Source of the DNA: Bradyrhizobium sp. JYMT SZCCT0428
Lineage (GTDB): Bacteria; Pseudomonadota; Alphaproteobacteria; Rhizobiales; Xanthobacteraceae
Direction of reading: 5' to 3'
NCBI RefSeq assembly: GCF_018131075.1
Contig: NZ_JAFCLS010000010.1
Location: 1 to 64,000 of the forward strand
DNA: 64,000 nucleotides
In this document: positions 1 to 8,783 of the stretch, piece by piece
How the letters are laid out: the number at the start of each line of letters is the position of its first letter
How positions within the stretch are numbered: position 1 is the stretch's first letter
Notes under the pieces: model-generated
Seen by the model: the letters and a program-made list of their open reading frames with translations, nothing else
Told to the model about the DNA's origin: nothing
Databases searched by the model: none
Made by a program: the position numbers and the translations under genes

Positions 1-608
1 AACACGCTCTTCTTCATCTCGCCGGCATAATAAGACCCGCCGATCAGGACGATCTTGCGGGCGAAATCGATCGCGACCACGTTCTCGGACTTGCAGCCGT
101 GGCGTTTGGGATCGGCGCGGAAGCTCGGCAAATCGATGATGGTCAGCTCCGGCACGAAGCTGGCGAGATCCGACGCCTCGGGGCGGATCAAGAGCGTGCG
201 GATGAACAGCGAATGCCAGGCCAATTCCGTGAAGACGCGGGTCTTGATCTGGAAGGAGGGATCAGCGCCGCCGTAGAGGTCCTGCGCGAACAGCGACATG
301 CCTTCGGCGTGCGTGAGGAAATCGGCATAGAGCGCGTCGAACTGCTCTGACGTGATCGACTGGTTGCCGGCCCACCACATCTTTTCGGTGGAGGCGTCGC
401 GCACCGTGAACTTGTCCTTCGGGCTGCGGCCGGTGAACTCGCCGGTGTCGGCGCAGAGCGCGCCATCGGCGGAGAGCACGGCTTCGCCTGACGACAGCGA
501 ATATTGGTAGAGCTGCGGCGCTCCGAGGTTCCAGCGAACCTCTTTGAGTTTCTTTAAGCCAAATTTATCGGCGCCAAAGGCACCGTTACGTAGACCCGTC
601 TCTTGCAC
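1..608 (-). CDS. pckA: Phosphoenolpyruvate carboxykinase (ATP), N-terminal part
   Basis: Reading the minus strand from a GTG at 606-608 gives about 202 residues beginning [19 protein letters not shown] and containing [15 protein letters not shown], typical of ATP-dependent PEP carboxykinase. The enzyme converts oxaloacetate to PEP in the cytoplasm as the first step of gluconeogenesis. The usual length is about 535 residues, so the C-terminal 60 percent, including the kinase P-loop, lies beyond the window edge. The GTG start was chosen because the conserved N-terminus of rhizobial PckA begins there and no upstream ATG fits. The region upstream carries a FixK-type box and a separate inverted repeat, so both oxygen/redox and carbon control are possible. 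Confidence 0.93.
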   Translation of the reverse strand, partial: MQETGLRNGAFGADKFGLKKLKEVRWNLGAPQLYQYSLSSGEAVLSADGALCADTGEFTGRSPKDKFTVRDASTEKMWWAGNQSITSEQFDALYADFLTHAEGMSLFAQDLYGGADPSFQIKTRVFTELAWHSLFIRTLLIRPEASDLASFVPELTIIDLPSFRADPKRHGCKSENVVAIDFARKIVLIGGSYYAGEMKKSV

Positions 609-718
609 GAAGAACCTCCTCGAACCCGCGTATCTCGATCGCGCGAATGCCGCTAAACGCGCTTCGGTCGCGGTGACCACTGAATATAGCCTTCCGGCTC
701 CGGTCCGGCGACCTAATA

Positions 719-742
719 CTTGGCAACGCCGTGCTTGCCAAG
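719..742. promoter_or_regulatory. Inverted repeat upstream of pckA, possible operator
   Basis: Eight-base arms CTTGGCAA (719-726) and TTGCCAAG (735-742) are perfect inverted repeats separated by 8 bases. They lie about 110-135 bp upstream of the pckA start. The site could bind a repressor of the gluconeogenic gene (a LacI-family PckR controls pckA in Sinorhizobium) or form a hairpin early in the pckA leader. No regulator can be assigned from the sequence. Confidence 0.45.
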
Positions 743-779
743 CCGATCCAACGCGTTTTGGTTTATTCCAGACAAGGCC

Positions 780-793
780 TTGATCTAGATCAA
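780..793. promoter_or_regulatory. FNR/FixK-type box
   Basis: TTGATCTAGATCAA is a perfect palindrome that matches the FNR/FixK consensus TTGAT-N4-ATCAA exactly. It lies between the 3' end of the CHAT gene and the pckA start, so pckA is the only gene it could serve nearby. With the usual activator position near -41.5, transcription would begin near 745 and leave a leader of about 135 nt. Confidence 0.65.
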
Positions 794-892
794 ACACTTG
801 CTGCGGCGCGGGGACGAATGCACACACTCAACGCGCGACCATCAGCCGCGCGATAGCGCTACCATTCCGTTATTGCGCCGCACAATCTGATT

Positions 893-3511
893 TTAGCGGC
901 TCGCCCCCTCGCCGATCAGCGCAAACGGCGCCCAGAATGCCGGATAGGCATTTCGGGGCGACGAAGCATCGTTGAGATAGGCCAGCATCGACTGGCGCAG
1001 CGCCTCGGCGCGGCCGAGCTTCGGGTCAGCCTTGAGCCGATCGAAGGTCGATGTCGTCAGCCGCGTGGCGGCCGCGGAATCCACCGCCCAGTGCGACACC
1101 AGCAATGCACGCGCGCCGGCATAGAAGAACGATCGCGCCAATCCCGAAAGCGCTTCGGCGCCGGGCTTGTCGCCGGCGATCGTATTGCAGGCTGACAGCA
1201 CCACCCAATCGGCGTTGAGTTTCAGCTGCGCCACTTCGCTCGACGTGAGCAGGCCGTCGTCGAGTTCGGACGGCTGCTTCGGAATGCTGAGCACCAGCGA
1301 GGGTTCGGCGATCCCCTTTACGTCACCGGCGACGAGACCGTGGGTCGCGAAATAGACGATGCTGTAATTGGCAAGCGGGGCGCGCTTCACATTGGTTTCG
1401 CTGGCGTTCTCGCCGAGATGAATATCGCTTTCGGAAACGCCGAGATCCTTTGCGACCGCATTGAGTTCGTCGGCGGTATCAGGCAGTTGCGACAGCACGC
1501 GAGAGAGCCGCGCCCGATCGACACCGGCGCCTTGCCAGAAGTCGGTATAGGCGACGTTGGTGACGCCGCGCGCCGCGGACTTGATCGCCGCCGGCTTGGC
1601 TGTACCGCGCTTGTCGCCACTGCTATCCTGTAACGGATTGAACAGCGGATCGCCGAAACCGGTCATCGGTTTGGTGGTTTGATCCTTGCGGGCAACCAGC
1701 CGCAGCGTCTTCAGGCTCGCGACCGACGGCAACACCGACACCGCGTGACGCTTGAGCAGCCAGGCGGCATCGCGATAACCGTCGAGTTTTTCCGGGATCG
1801 CTACCGGCGGCTTCTCCGTCACCAGCAGATGAAACGGCAGCGCCGTCAACGCGCCGGTGGGGACAATCAGAAGGCTGCGCTTGTCCTTTATCCGCGTCTC
1901 GACGCGACCCAGCAGGTGGTTGTACAGCCAATGGGCGGATTCGAGATTGAACAGAGCGGATTTGCCGGAAGCATCACTGGCATTGGCTATATCCAGTCCA
2001 CGGCGGAAGTCTGCGACCAACTCATGCAGCCCTTCCGAGCCACGCCCGATCGGAGACCAGTCAAAGCCCTCGCGCGTGATCGCAATGGCGTAGCTGTCCT
2101 TCACCGTGGCCGTGAGCAGCACCATCGCCTCGTCGCCTGACAACAGCGACTGAATCTCCTTCACCGTCATGGGCAGCGGATTTGACAGCGCGGCGTAATC
2201 GGGAAATTCCGCAGACAAGGTCTTTTGCAACGACGGGCGTTCGGTCGAAATGGCAGCAAGCCTGGCCTTGGTCCGCTGCTCGGCAGCAAGGTCTCGCTTC
2301 GATCGCTCTTTCGAGACCGCCGCCACCAAAGCCCTGTCCAGCGCTTCCGTTTCCGCGGCGAGATCCTGATCCCGGCGGACCAGTTCGGCGAGCCGGTCGT
2401 TGCCGGCGGCAAGCCGCACCGCCAGCTTGTTGACGGCTGATGCCGCCGACGACTGGGTGCCGCGCTGGATCGCATTGAGCATCGCATCCAGCGCCTGATC
2501 GGTCGGGATCAATTTGTTGCGCTCCGCGTCCGCCAGCACCGGAAGAACAGCGCGAAGCTCCCCGCGCCCGCTCGCGATCAGCCGCTGCGCCAGCGGCAAC
2601 GCCTTCTCCGGGTAGCCTGTCTGAGCTTGGAAGAGCGCCAGATTGTTCATGGATCTGGCGGTATCGGGATGATCGGGGCCAACCGCGCGTTCACGGATCG
2701 CCAACGCCCGCTCGAAAAGCCGCTCGGCATCACGGACGCGATCCGTCGGCCCATCGTAAAGTTCCGCCAGATTGTTCAGCGAACGCGCGACGTCGGGATG
2801 ATCGGGGCCGAGTACTTTCTCGCGGATCGCCAGCGAGCGCTTGATCAGCGGCTCCGCCTTGGCAAAGTGGCCCTCGACCTTCTCGACCTGACCGAGGTTG
2901 TTGAGAAGCGTCGCGACCGCCGGATGCTCCGGACCCGCCGCTTTCTCGTAGATCGCCAGCGCGCGCCTGAACAACGGCTTGGAGTCGTCGTGGCGGCCCT
3001 GTTTCTCGTAATGGGTGCCGAGATTGTTCAGGGACTGCGCGACATCGGGATGCCCTGACCCCAGCGTCCGCTCGCGGATCGCCAGAGCCCGCTTGAACAG
3101 CGGCTCAGCTTCGGCGTAGCGCTCCTGGCGCTGATAGAGCGCAGCGAGATTGTTTAGCGCCGCAGCGATCTCCGGCGACTCGGCGCCAGCCGTCTTCTCC
3201 AGAATCGCAATAGCCCGCCTGGACAGCGGCTCCGCTTCAGCGTCCCTGCCCTGACTGCCATAGAGCTGCGCCAGATTGTTCAGCGCGGCTCCAACGTCGC
3301 GATGCGCGGGGCCGTATTTCTTTTCCAGGGATTCGACCTGCCCCTGCGCCAGCGCGACAGCTTCGGCATATTTTCCGGCGCGGCTGAGCTCGTTGATCTT
3401 GGCGCTGACCGCTGCGGTCTCGCTTTTCTGCGCCGACGACGGCGCGCTGAGACACGTGCTTGCGAAAAGCGTGAGCCCTGCAAGCAGGACCACTCGAGTG
3501 CGGGAATTCAT
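893..3511 (-). CDS. Exported TPR-CHAT protein (predicted caspase-like peptidase)
   Basis: This 872-residue protein starts with a likely Sec signal peptide (hydrophobic VVLLAGLTLFAST, small residues before QKSE). Residues 40-320 hold about seven kinesin-light-chain-type TPRs of 42 residues, with repeated ALNNLA and AEPLFKRALAI signatures. A linker of about 200 residues follows, then a C-terminal CHAT domain. The CHAT catalytic pair is present: His724 in YFATHG and Cys775 in VVLSACNT, followed by ALSGLARSFFYAGA. CHAT proteins are cysteine peptidases related to caspases and separases. Export suggests a periplasmic or surface role. No substrate or partner gene is adjacent; the neighbours are pckA and a HugZ-like gene. 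Function is unknown beyond the fold. Confidence 0.85.
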   Translation of the reverse strand: MNSRTRVVLLAGLTLFASTCLSAPSSAQKSETAAVSAKINELSRAGKYAEAVALAQGQVESLEKKYGPAHRDVGAALNNLAQLYGSQGRDAEAEPLSRRAIAILEKTAGAESPEIAAALNNLAALYQRQERYAEAEPLFKRALAIRERTLGSGHPDVAQSLNNLGTHYEKQGRHDDSKPLFRRALAIYEKAAGPEHPAVATLLNNLGQVEKVEGHFAKAEPLIKRSLAIREKVLGPDHPDVARSLNNLAELYDGPTDRVRDAERLFERALAIRERAVGPDHPDTARSMNNLALFQAQTGYPEKALPLAQRLIASGRGELRAVLPVLADAERNKLIPTDQALDAMLNAIQRGTQSSAASAVNKLAVRLAAGNDRLAELVRRDQDLAAETEALDRALVAAVSKERSKRDLAAEQRTKARLAAISTERPSLQKTLSAEFPDYAALSNPLPMTVKEIQSLLSGDEAMVLLTATVKDSYAIAITREGFDWSPIGRGSEGLHELVADFRRGLDIANASDASGKSALFNLESAHWLYNHLLGRVETRIKDKRSLLIVPTGALTALPFHLLVTEKPPVAIPEKLDGYRDAAWLLKRHAVSVLPSVASLKTLRLVARKDQTTKPMTGFGDPLFNPLQDSSGDKRGTAKPAAIKSAARGVTNVAYTDFWQGAGVDRARLSRVLSQLPDTADELNAVAKDLGVSESDIHLGENASETNVKRAPLANYSIVYFATHGLVAGDVKGIAEPSLVLSIPKQPSELDDGLLTSSEVAQLKLNADWVVLSACNTIAGDKPGAEALSGLARSFFYAGARALLVSHWAVDSAAATRLTTSTFDRLKADPKLGRAEALRQSMLAYLNDASSPRNAYPAFWAPFALIGEGASR

Positions 3512-3595
3512 GATGCGGACTTAACCTTTGGCCACTTCGCGCGGGAGTGTGGATTAGGTCGCGCGAACGGCCGCCGCCGTTCAAATTCCGGCTGC

Positions 3596-4342
3596 TCAAG
3601 GACTGGTGGGCTCCTTGGCGCGCGCTTCGCCCGCCAGCCGGACCAGCATTTTTCGTAGGGCGGTCCCGTTGGTGACCCGTTCCGGGAAATCCAGCCGCAG
3701 CGTGGCGGAGCCTGCCTGCATGTCCATGCCATCGGGGTCGCAGCCGGTGCAGGCCCATTCGGCGCTGTCGGCCCCCAGCAGCCGCGTGGCGTAGAGGTTC
3801 ATCGCCTCGCGGTGGTCCTCGTTCATGTGCTCCACGGCGCCCTGCTCGGCCTTCAGCAGTCCTTCGGCATCGCTGACATCGGTCAGGAACTGCGCCGGTG
3901 TCAGGTCGATGATCCGGCCAAACCCGGCGACCAGATGGGCGCCCGACGGCACGATCCGGAAAAACGAAAAATCCTTAAATTCTACATAGACTTCCGCGGA
4001 TGGATGGGCGTTGAGATAGCGCCGGCGCAGGATGCCGGCCTGGTCACCCGCGGCCTCCTCGGCCCGGCCCGCCAGCATGATCCGGGCGCCCTCCAGGGGG
4101 TCGCCCGCGGCGCGCTCGTCCAGCATCAGCGAGACCCTGTTATCGGCCAGAATATTCTTCGTATGCAGCGCCAGCCGGGAGATCAGCAGAATCGGCGAGG
4201 CATCGGAATCGCTCGCGATATTGACCAGCGAGCAATAGGGATCGCCGCTGCCGGCCATCAGGGTTGCCAGCGCGCCCTGGCGGCTCCGCCTCAGCAGCGA
4301 GCGGGCCAGTTTGGAAGGGTTAAAATCAGCGGTTGGTTGCAT
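3596..4342 (-). CDS. HugZ-like pyridoxamine-phosphate-oxidase-fold protein
   Basis: This 248-residue cytoplasmic protein has an N-terminal split-barrel flavin-binding fold (residues 10-150, with ALATLMAGSGDPYCSLVNIA and LSRLALHTKNI). The C-terminal domain (about 165-240, starting AVEHMNEDHREAMNLYA) is of the DUF2470/HugZ type. Members include HugZ/HutZ haem-utilisation proteins that bind or degrade haem, and others of unknown substrate. No haem-uptake genes lie nearby, so a haem role is an inference from family only. The gene lies upstream of, and in the same direction as, the CHAT gene with an 84 bp gap. It is divergent from chvI across about 210 bp, which must hold both promoters. Confidence 0.8.
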   Translation of the reverse strand: MQPTADFNPSKLARSLLRRSRQGALATLMAGSGDPYCSLVNIASDSDASPILLISRLALHTKNILADNRVSLMLDERAAGDPLEGARIMLAGRAEEAAGDQAGILRRRYLNAHPSAEVYVEFKDFSFFRIVPSGAHLVAGFGRIIDLTPAQFLTDVSDAEGLLKAEQGAVEHMNEDHREAMNLYATRLLGADSAEWACTGCDPDGMDMQAGSATLRLDFPERVTNGTALRKMLVRLAGEARAKEPTSP

Positions 4343-4554
4343 CGTTTTCCAGCCATCTTATTGCAAAAAGGGCCTTTTCTCAGGCCTTGAGGGTGCTATA
4401 TGGGTGCTACGCATCGTCCGCGGAACGTTTTCGCGGAACTCGGTCACACTTCAGCCCAGCTTGCATTGCTCGTTGACCGCGTACGAAGCCCATTTATACG
4501 GCGCACGGCTGATTTGCCCGCCGTTTAAGCCACTTCTCTTTCGAAAGCAGGCTC

Positions 4555-5256
4555 ATGCCCACAATCGCCTTGGTCGATGACGACCGCAACATTCTCACTT
4601 CCGTCTCGATTGCGCTCGAAGCCGAAGGCTATCGCATCATGACCTATACGGATGGTGCGTCGGCGCTCGATGGTTTCCGCACCTCGCCGCCGGACCTTGC
4701 GATCCTCGACATCAAGATGCCGCGCATGGACGGCATGGAGACGCTGCGGCGGCTGCGGCAGAAGTCCGATCTGCCGGTCATCTTCCTCACCTCCAAGGAT
4801 GAAGAGATCGACGAATTGTTCGGCCTCAAGATGGGCGCCGACGATTTCATCCGCAAGCCGTTCTCCCAGCGCCTGCTGGTCGAGCGCGTCAAGGCCGTGC
4901 TGCGCCGGGGGCAGCCCAAGGATCCGACCGCCGCTCCGAAGGAGCCGGATGCACGTGCACTCGACCGCGGCCTGCTGCGAATGGATCCGGAGCGTCACAC
5001 CTGCACCTGGAAGAACGAACCGGTGACGCTGACGGTGACCGAGTTCCTGATCCTGCAGGCATTGGCGACGCGGCCCGGTGTGGTGAAAAGCCGCAACGCG
5101 CTGATGGACGCGGCCTATGACGATCAGGTCTATGTTGACGACCGCACCATCGACAGCCACATCAAGCGGCTGCGCAAGAAGTTCAAGGTGGTGGACGACG
5201 ATTTCGAGATGATCGAGACGCTCTACGGCGTCGGCTATCGCTTCAAGGAAGCCTGA
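4555..5256 (+). CDS. chvI: Response regulator ChvI
   Basis: This 233-residue OmpR/PhoB-class regulator has a receiver domain (residues 1-120) with the acidic pocket DDD (8-10), the phospho-acceptor Asp52 in LAILDIKMP and the conserved Lys in FIRKPFS. A C-terminal winged helix (about 140-230) ends with [10 protein letters not shown] and [10 protein letters not shown]. The gene is followed by a ChvG-type kinase and the HprK/PTS genes, the standard alphaproteobacterial ChvI neighbourhood. In rhizobia and Agrobacterium ChvI responds to acidity and envelope state and is needed for host interaction. Confidence 0.93.
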   Translation: MPTIALVDDDRNILTSVSIALEAEGYRIMTYTDGASALDGFRTSPPDLAILDIKMPRMDGMETLRRLRQKSDLPVIFLTSKDEEIDELFGLKMGADDFIRKPFSQRLLVERVKAVLRRGQPKDPTAAPKEPDARALDRGLLRMDPERHTCTWKNEPVTLTVTEFLILQALATRPGVVKSRNALMDAAYDDQVYVDDRTIDSHIKRLRKKFKVVDDDFEMIETLYGVGYRFKEA

Positions 5257-5283
5257 TCTGCACTTCTGGTCTTTTTTGTTTGG

Positions 5284-5338
5284 GCATGATCTTTTCGGAA
5301 AACCGGTGTCCACCTTTCCGGATCATGCTCGAGCGGCT
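5284..5338. repeat. Rhizobiales palindromic intergenic repeat
   Basis: The outer arms GCATGATC and GATCATGC flank TTTCGGAAAACCGG and a CCTTTCCG complement, giving a long imperfect palindrome between chvI and chvG. Near-identical elements are very common in intergenic DNA of Bradyrhizobium and related genera. It may form a hairpin in the chvI-chvG transcript. Confidence 0.75.
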
Positions 5339-5429
5339 CGTTAGCTGACGCCTTGGCGCGTCTGGGGTAGGATTGAGCGCGCAAGCCGCGCTTTGCAGGG
5401 ACAGTCGAGACAACCGGCAGTTTTAGCCA

Positions 5430-7241
5430 TTGCTAGATCGAACGCAGCCTGATCGAGGCCGGAACAACGAGGATGCATCTGCGTCGCTCGATCGGGATTA
5501 CGTTGCCGACGACAAGGCGCGGAGCCAGGGCTGGCGGCGGCCGCTGGGCTGGCTCCGTCGCGCCGGACAATTCTTCTTTGCACTCTCTTTCTCGAGTCTG
5601 ACCCGACGTATCGTCTCACTCAATCTGGCGGGCCTCGTCGCGCTGGTGGCGAGCATCCTCTATCTGTCGCAGTTCCGCGCCGGCCTGATCGAGGCGCGCG
5701 CGCAGAGCTTGCTGGTGTATGCCGAGATCATCTCCGAAGCGATCGCGACCTCGGCCACCGTCGAGGGCGGCACCATCACCGTCGATCCCGACCGCCTGCT
5801 CGATCTGAAGCCCGGGGAAAGCTATGGCATCCCGGACGAGTATTCCGACTTTCCGATCAACCCGGAGCGCGTCGCGCCGGTACTGCGCCGCCTGATCGCG
5901 CCGACCAAGACGCGCGCACGTATTTTCGACCGCGAAGGCGGGCTTATCCTGGACAGCCGCAATCTGTTTGCCCGCGGCGACGTGCTGCGGTTCGAATTGC
6001 CGCCACCGTCGGCCGACAAGCCCAATATTGCGGAGCGGACACTGACCGCGATCCGCACCTGGTTCAATCGCGGCGACCTGCCGATCTATCGCGAACTCGG
6101 CCCCGAGGGCGGCAAAGGCTATCAGGAAGTCGCGCAATCGCTGGGCGGCCAGAAGAGCAGCATGGTCCGCGTCAATGAGCGCGGCGCGGTCATCGTGTCG
6201 GTCGCCGTGCCGGTGCAGCACTTCCGCGCGGTGCGCGGCGCGCTGATGCTCACGACCCAGGGCGACGACATCGACCAGATGGTCGGTGCCGAGCGCTGGG
6301 CGATCCTGAAAATCGGCGGCGTCGCCTCCGCCGTCATGATCGTATTGTCGCTGCTGCTGGCGAGCACGATCGCCGGTCCGGTGCGGCGACTGGCCGACGG
6401 CGCCGAGCGCGTTCGCCGCCGCATCCAGACCCGCGTCGAAATTCCCGACTTCACCCGCCGCCGCGACGAGATCGGCCATCTTTCCGGCGCGTTGCGCGAC
6501 ATGACCAACGCGCTCTATAGCCGCATCGAGGCAATCGAGATGTTTGCCGCCGACGTCGCCCATGAACTGAAGAACCCGCTGACCTCGCTGCGCTCGGCGG
6601 TGGAAACGCTGCCGCTGGCGCGCAATGAAAACAGCCGCGCGCGACTGCTCGCCGTCATCGAACACGACGTCAGGCGGCTCGACCGGCTGATCTCGGACAT
6701 CTCCGACGCCAGCCGCCTCGATGCCGAACTGCAGCGGCAGGATATGGCGCCGGTCGATTTCAGGCGCTTGCTGACGACGCTGACCTCGGTCGCCAATGAA
6801 ACCAAGCTCGGCCACGACGTCTCCGTCGAGGCGCGCTTCGAGGGCCGCAGCCCGACCGATACCTTCTCGGTGCCCGGCCATGATTCGCGGCTCGGCCAGG
6901 TGATCTCCAACCTGCTGTCGAACGCTCAATCGTTCTCCCACACCGGCGGCAAGGTGCGCATCGTCTGCCGGCGCGTCCGTTCGGAAATCGAAATCGTGGT
7001 CGACGACGACGGCCCGGGCATCGGCGAGGATGCGCTCGAGCGCATCTTCGAGCGCTTTTACACCGACCGGCCGCATCAGGGCTTTGGCCAGAATTCCGGC
7101 CTCGGGCTGTCGATCTCCAAGCAGATCATCGAGGCCCATGGCGGGCGTATCTGGGCCGAAAACCGCGCCGGTCCGGCCGACGCCGACGGCAACCCGACGG
7201 TATCGGGCGCGCGCTTCGTGGTCAGGCTGCCGGCGCCATGA
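5430..7241 (+). CDS. chvG: Sensor histidine kinase ChvG
   Basis: This 603-residue membrane kinase has a cytoplasmic N-terminus, TM1 near 59-82, a periplasmic sensor of about 200 residues and TM2 near 293-315. These are followed by HAMP (AGPVRRLADGAERVR), the DHp domain with phospho-acceptor His378 in ADVAHELKNPLTSL, and a CA domain (N box LGQVISNLLSNAQSF, G boxes DDGPGIG and GLGLSI). It phosphorylates ChvI. A TTG start at 5430 is assumed because no ATG precedes the conserved region; the first 40 residues are polar and weakly constrained, so the true start could differ. The gene overlaps hprK by 4 bp (ATGA), which implies translational coupling. Confidence 0.92.
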   Translation: MLDRTQPDRGRNNEDASASLDRDYVADDKARSQGWRRPLGWLRRAGQFFFALSFSSLTRRIVSLNLAGLVALVASILYLSQFRAGLIEARAQSLLVYAEIISEAIATSATVEGGTITVDPDRLLDLKPGESYGIPDEYSDFPINPERVAPVLRRLIAPTKTRARIFDREGGLILDSRNLFARGDVLRFELPPPSADKPNIAERTLTAIRTWFNRGDLPIYRELGPEGGKGYQEVAQSLGGQKSSMVRVNERGAVIVSVAVPVQHFRAVRGALMLTTQGDDIDQMVGAERWAILKIGGVASAVMIVLSLLLASTIAGPVRRLADGAERVRRRIQTRVEIPDFTRRRDEIGHLSGALRDMTNALYSRIEAIEMFAADVAHELKNPLTSLRSAVETLPLARNENSRARLLAVIEHDVRRLDRLISDISDASRLDAELQRQDMAPVDFRRLLTTLTSVANETKLGHDVSVEARFEGRSPTDTFSVPGHDSRLGQVISNLLSNAQSFSHTGGKVRIVCRRVRSEIEIVVDDDGPGIGEDALERIFERFYTDRPHQGFGQNSGLGLSISKQIIEAHGGRIWAENRAGPADADGNPTVSGARFVVRLPAP

Positions 7242-7759
7242 CCGATAATGCCAGCGTGCACGCCTCCGCCGTGCTGGTTGGCGACCGCGCCGTCCTGATC
7301 CGCGGGCCGTCGGGTTCCGGCAAGTCACGGCTGGCCTTCGACCTGATTCTGGCCGGCCGTACCGGCCAGGTTCCACCGGCCATTTTGGTGGGCGATGACC
7401 GTGTCCATCTCGACACACTGGCCGGAGAATTGTGGGTCCGCCCGGCGGCTGAATTGGCCGGTCTGATCGAAATCCGGGGCCTCGGGATTCGCCGCTGTGA
7501 TTGCGTCAGCGAGGCGGTAGTCGGTATGGTTGTCGATCTCGCGGCGGATGACGCGGAACGGCTGCCGCCGCCGGAAGCTCTCCAAGTCAGCCTTAATGGT
7601 GTTTTGATACCAAGAATCCCTGTCGGAACCGGCTTTCAGCCCCTTCCGCTGGTTGTCGCCGCGCTGACGACAACTGAAAGTTCACCTTCCGGTAATAATA
7701 CGGTCGATTGTGTGAAGGGGTTTGGTAACCATATAAGCCCCACTATCGCGACCGAATAA
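7238..7759 (+). CDS. hprK: HPr kinase/phosphorylase, short alphaproteobacterial form
   Basis: The 173-residue protein corresponds to the catalytic C-terminal domain of HprK, with Walker A GPSGSGKS at residues 23-30 and the signature region ELAGLIEIRGLGI further on. Alphaproteobacterial HprK normally lacks the N-terminal domain of Gram-positive enzymes, so the length (about half of the 310-residue type) is not a truncation. It should phosphorylate and dephosphorylate Ser64 of the HPr encoded 1 kb downstream. The start overlaps the chvG stop, and the block chvI-chvG-hprK-EIIA-HPr is a conserved unit linking envelope sensing to the regulatory PTS. Confidence 0.9.
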   Translation: MTDNASVHASAVLVGDRAVLIRGPSGSGKSRLAFDLILAGRTGQVPPAILVGDDRVHLDTLAGELWVRPAAELAGLIEIRGLGIRRCDCVSEAVVGMVVDLAADDAERLPPPEALQVSLNGVLIPRIPVGTGFQPLPLVVAALTTTESSPSGNNTVDCVKGFGNHISPTIATE

Positions 7760-7892
7760 GACCGGCGCAGGCTCCCCTCTCTTGCCACCGATTTCCGGGA
7801 GAATAGCCAAGATGCCCTCTTGCGCGGGGCCTCTGGATGGTCAAAGTGGCGCGTTCGTGCGGTGCACCAAAAGCACCCGCGAGGAGTTTCCG

Positions 7893-8294
7893 ATGATTGG
7901 TCTAGTGCTTGTGACCCATGGGCGCCTTGCCGACGAGTTCAGGGCGGCGCTCGAACATGTCATGGGTCCGCAGAAACAAATTGAGGCGATTACGATCGGA
8001 GCCGAGGACGACTCCGATTTGTGTCGAAGCGACATTATCGAAGCGGTGAATCGCGTCGACAGTGGCGACGGAGTTGCTATCCTTACCGACATGTTCGGTG
8101 GCACCCCCTCCAACCTGGCGATCTCCTGCATGAGCCGCCCCAAGGTGGAAGTACTCGCAGGTATCAACCTTCCCATGCTGGTGAAGCTTGCCAAGGTGCG
8201 CGAAGAGCGCTCGCTTCCGGACGCCATCGCGATGGCCCAGGAAGCCGGTCGCAAATACGTCACCATCGCCAGCCGCGTGCTCGCCGGCAAATGA
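7893..8294 (+). CDS. PTS EIIA component, mannose family
   Basis: This 133-residue EIIA-Man fold protein begins MIGLVLVTHGRLADEF, with the phospho-accepting histidine at position 9 and the later MFGGTPSNLA motif. An in-frame ATG lies upstream at 7782, but the start at 7893 is preferred because GAGGAG sits 7 bases before it and the extension resembles no family member. No sugar permease (EIIB/C/D) is nearby, so it acts in a regulatory relay that receives phosphate from HPr rather than in transport. It overlaps the HPr gene by 4 bp (ATGA). Confidence 0.92.
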   Translation: MIGLVLVTHGRLADEFRAALEHVMGPQKQIEAITIGAEDDSDLCRSDIIEAVNRVDSGDGVAILTDMFGGTPSNLAISCMSRPKVEVLAGINLPMLVKLAKVREERSLPDAIAMAQEAGRKYVTIASRVLAGK

Positions 8295-8617
8295 GCGACG
8301 ACGCCGCGCCCGGAAACGACGTCGGGCCGAGCGTGCCAGCCGGCGCCATTTCCCGCGAGCTCCTCATCATCAACAAGCGCGGACTGCACGCGCGCGCGTC
8401 GGCCAAATTCGTCCAGATGGTCGAGCGTTTCAACGCCGAGGTCTGGGTGACGCGCGGCAACGAGACCGTCGGCGGCACCTCGATCATGGGATTGATGATG
8501 CTGGCCGCGGGCCCCGGCACCACGGTGACGGTTTCCGCCACCGGCCCCGAAGCGCAGGCCGCGGTCGATGCGATCGCGGGTCTCGTCGCCGACAAGTTCA
8601 ACGAAGAAGGCGTGTGA
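8291..8617 (+). CDS. ptsH: Phosphocarrier protein HPr
   Basis: This 108-residue protein has an N-terminal extension of about 20 residues before the HPr fold. The active-site motif NKRGLHARAS places the EI-phosphorylated histidine at 33, and GGTSIMGLMML places the regulatory serine, target of HprK, at 64. Having both sites beside hprK suggests dual control of the relay. The start at 8291 overlaps the EIIA stop codon. Enzyme I (ptsP or ptsI) is not in the window. Confidence 0.92.
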   Translation: MSDDAAPGNDVGPSVPAGAISRELLIINKRGLHARASAKFVQMVERFNAEVWVTRGNETVGGTSIMGLMMLAAGPGTTVTVSATGPEAQAAVDAIAGLVADKFNEEGV

Positions 8618-8635
8618 GGCGGATTGGCCTCGTGG

Positions 8636-8760
8636 TTCGAGACACGCAAGAGCGCGCTCCTCACCATGAGGGTCTAAGATCTCACCCTGAGCCGGTAGAC
8701 CTGATGAGCTAGTAGACCTCATCCTGAGGAGCGCGCTTTTGCGCGCGTCTCGAAGGATGA
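8636..8760. repeat. Bradyrhizobium-type intergenic palindrome (CATCCTGAGGAGCGCG family)
   Basis: The region contains arms CGAGACACGCAAGAGCGCGC and GCGCGCTTTTGCGCGCGTCT, plus CATCCTGAGG, in inverted order between HPr and an SDR gene. The same family recurs at 16336-16438 and 35511-35613. It fills most of the 166 bp between convergent genes and could act as a bidirectional terminator. Confidence 0.75.
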
Positions 8761-8783
8761 AGCCACCGAAGCACCGATCAATC

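Noticed and set aside
5616..7418. 600-codon frame on the minus strand opposite chvG
   Set aside because: Antisense to a clear histidine kinase; low-complexity composition.
7238..7759. HprK looked truncated at half the usual length
   Set aside because: Alphaproteobacterial HprK normally consists of the catalytic domain only.
8636..8760. Possible insertion sequence remnant
   Set aside because: No transposase frame or target duplication; the sequence matches a short palindrome family.
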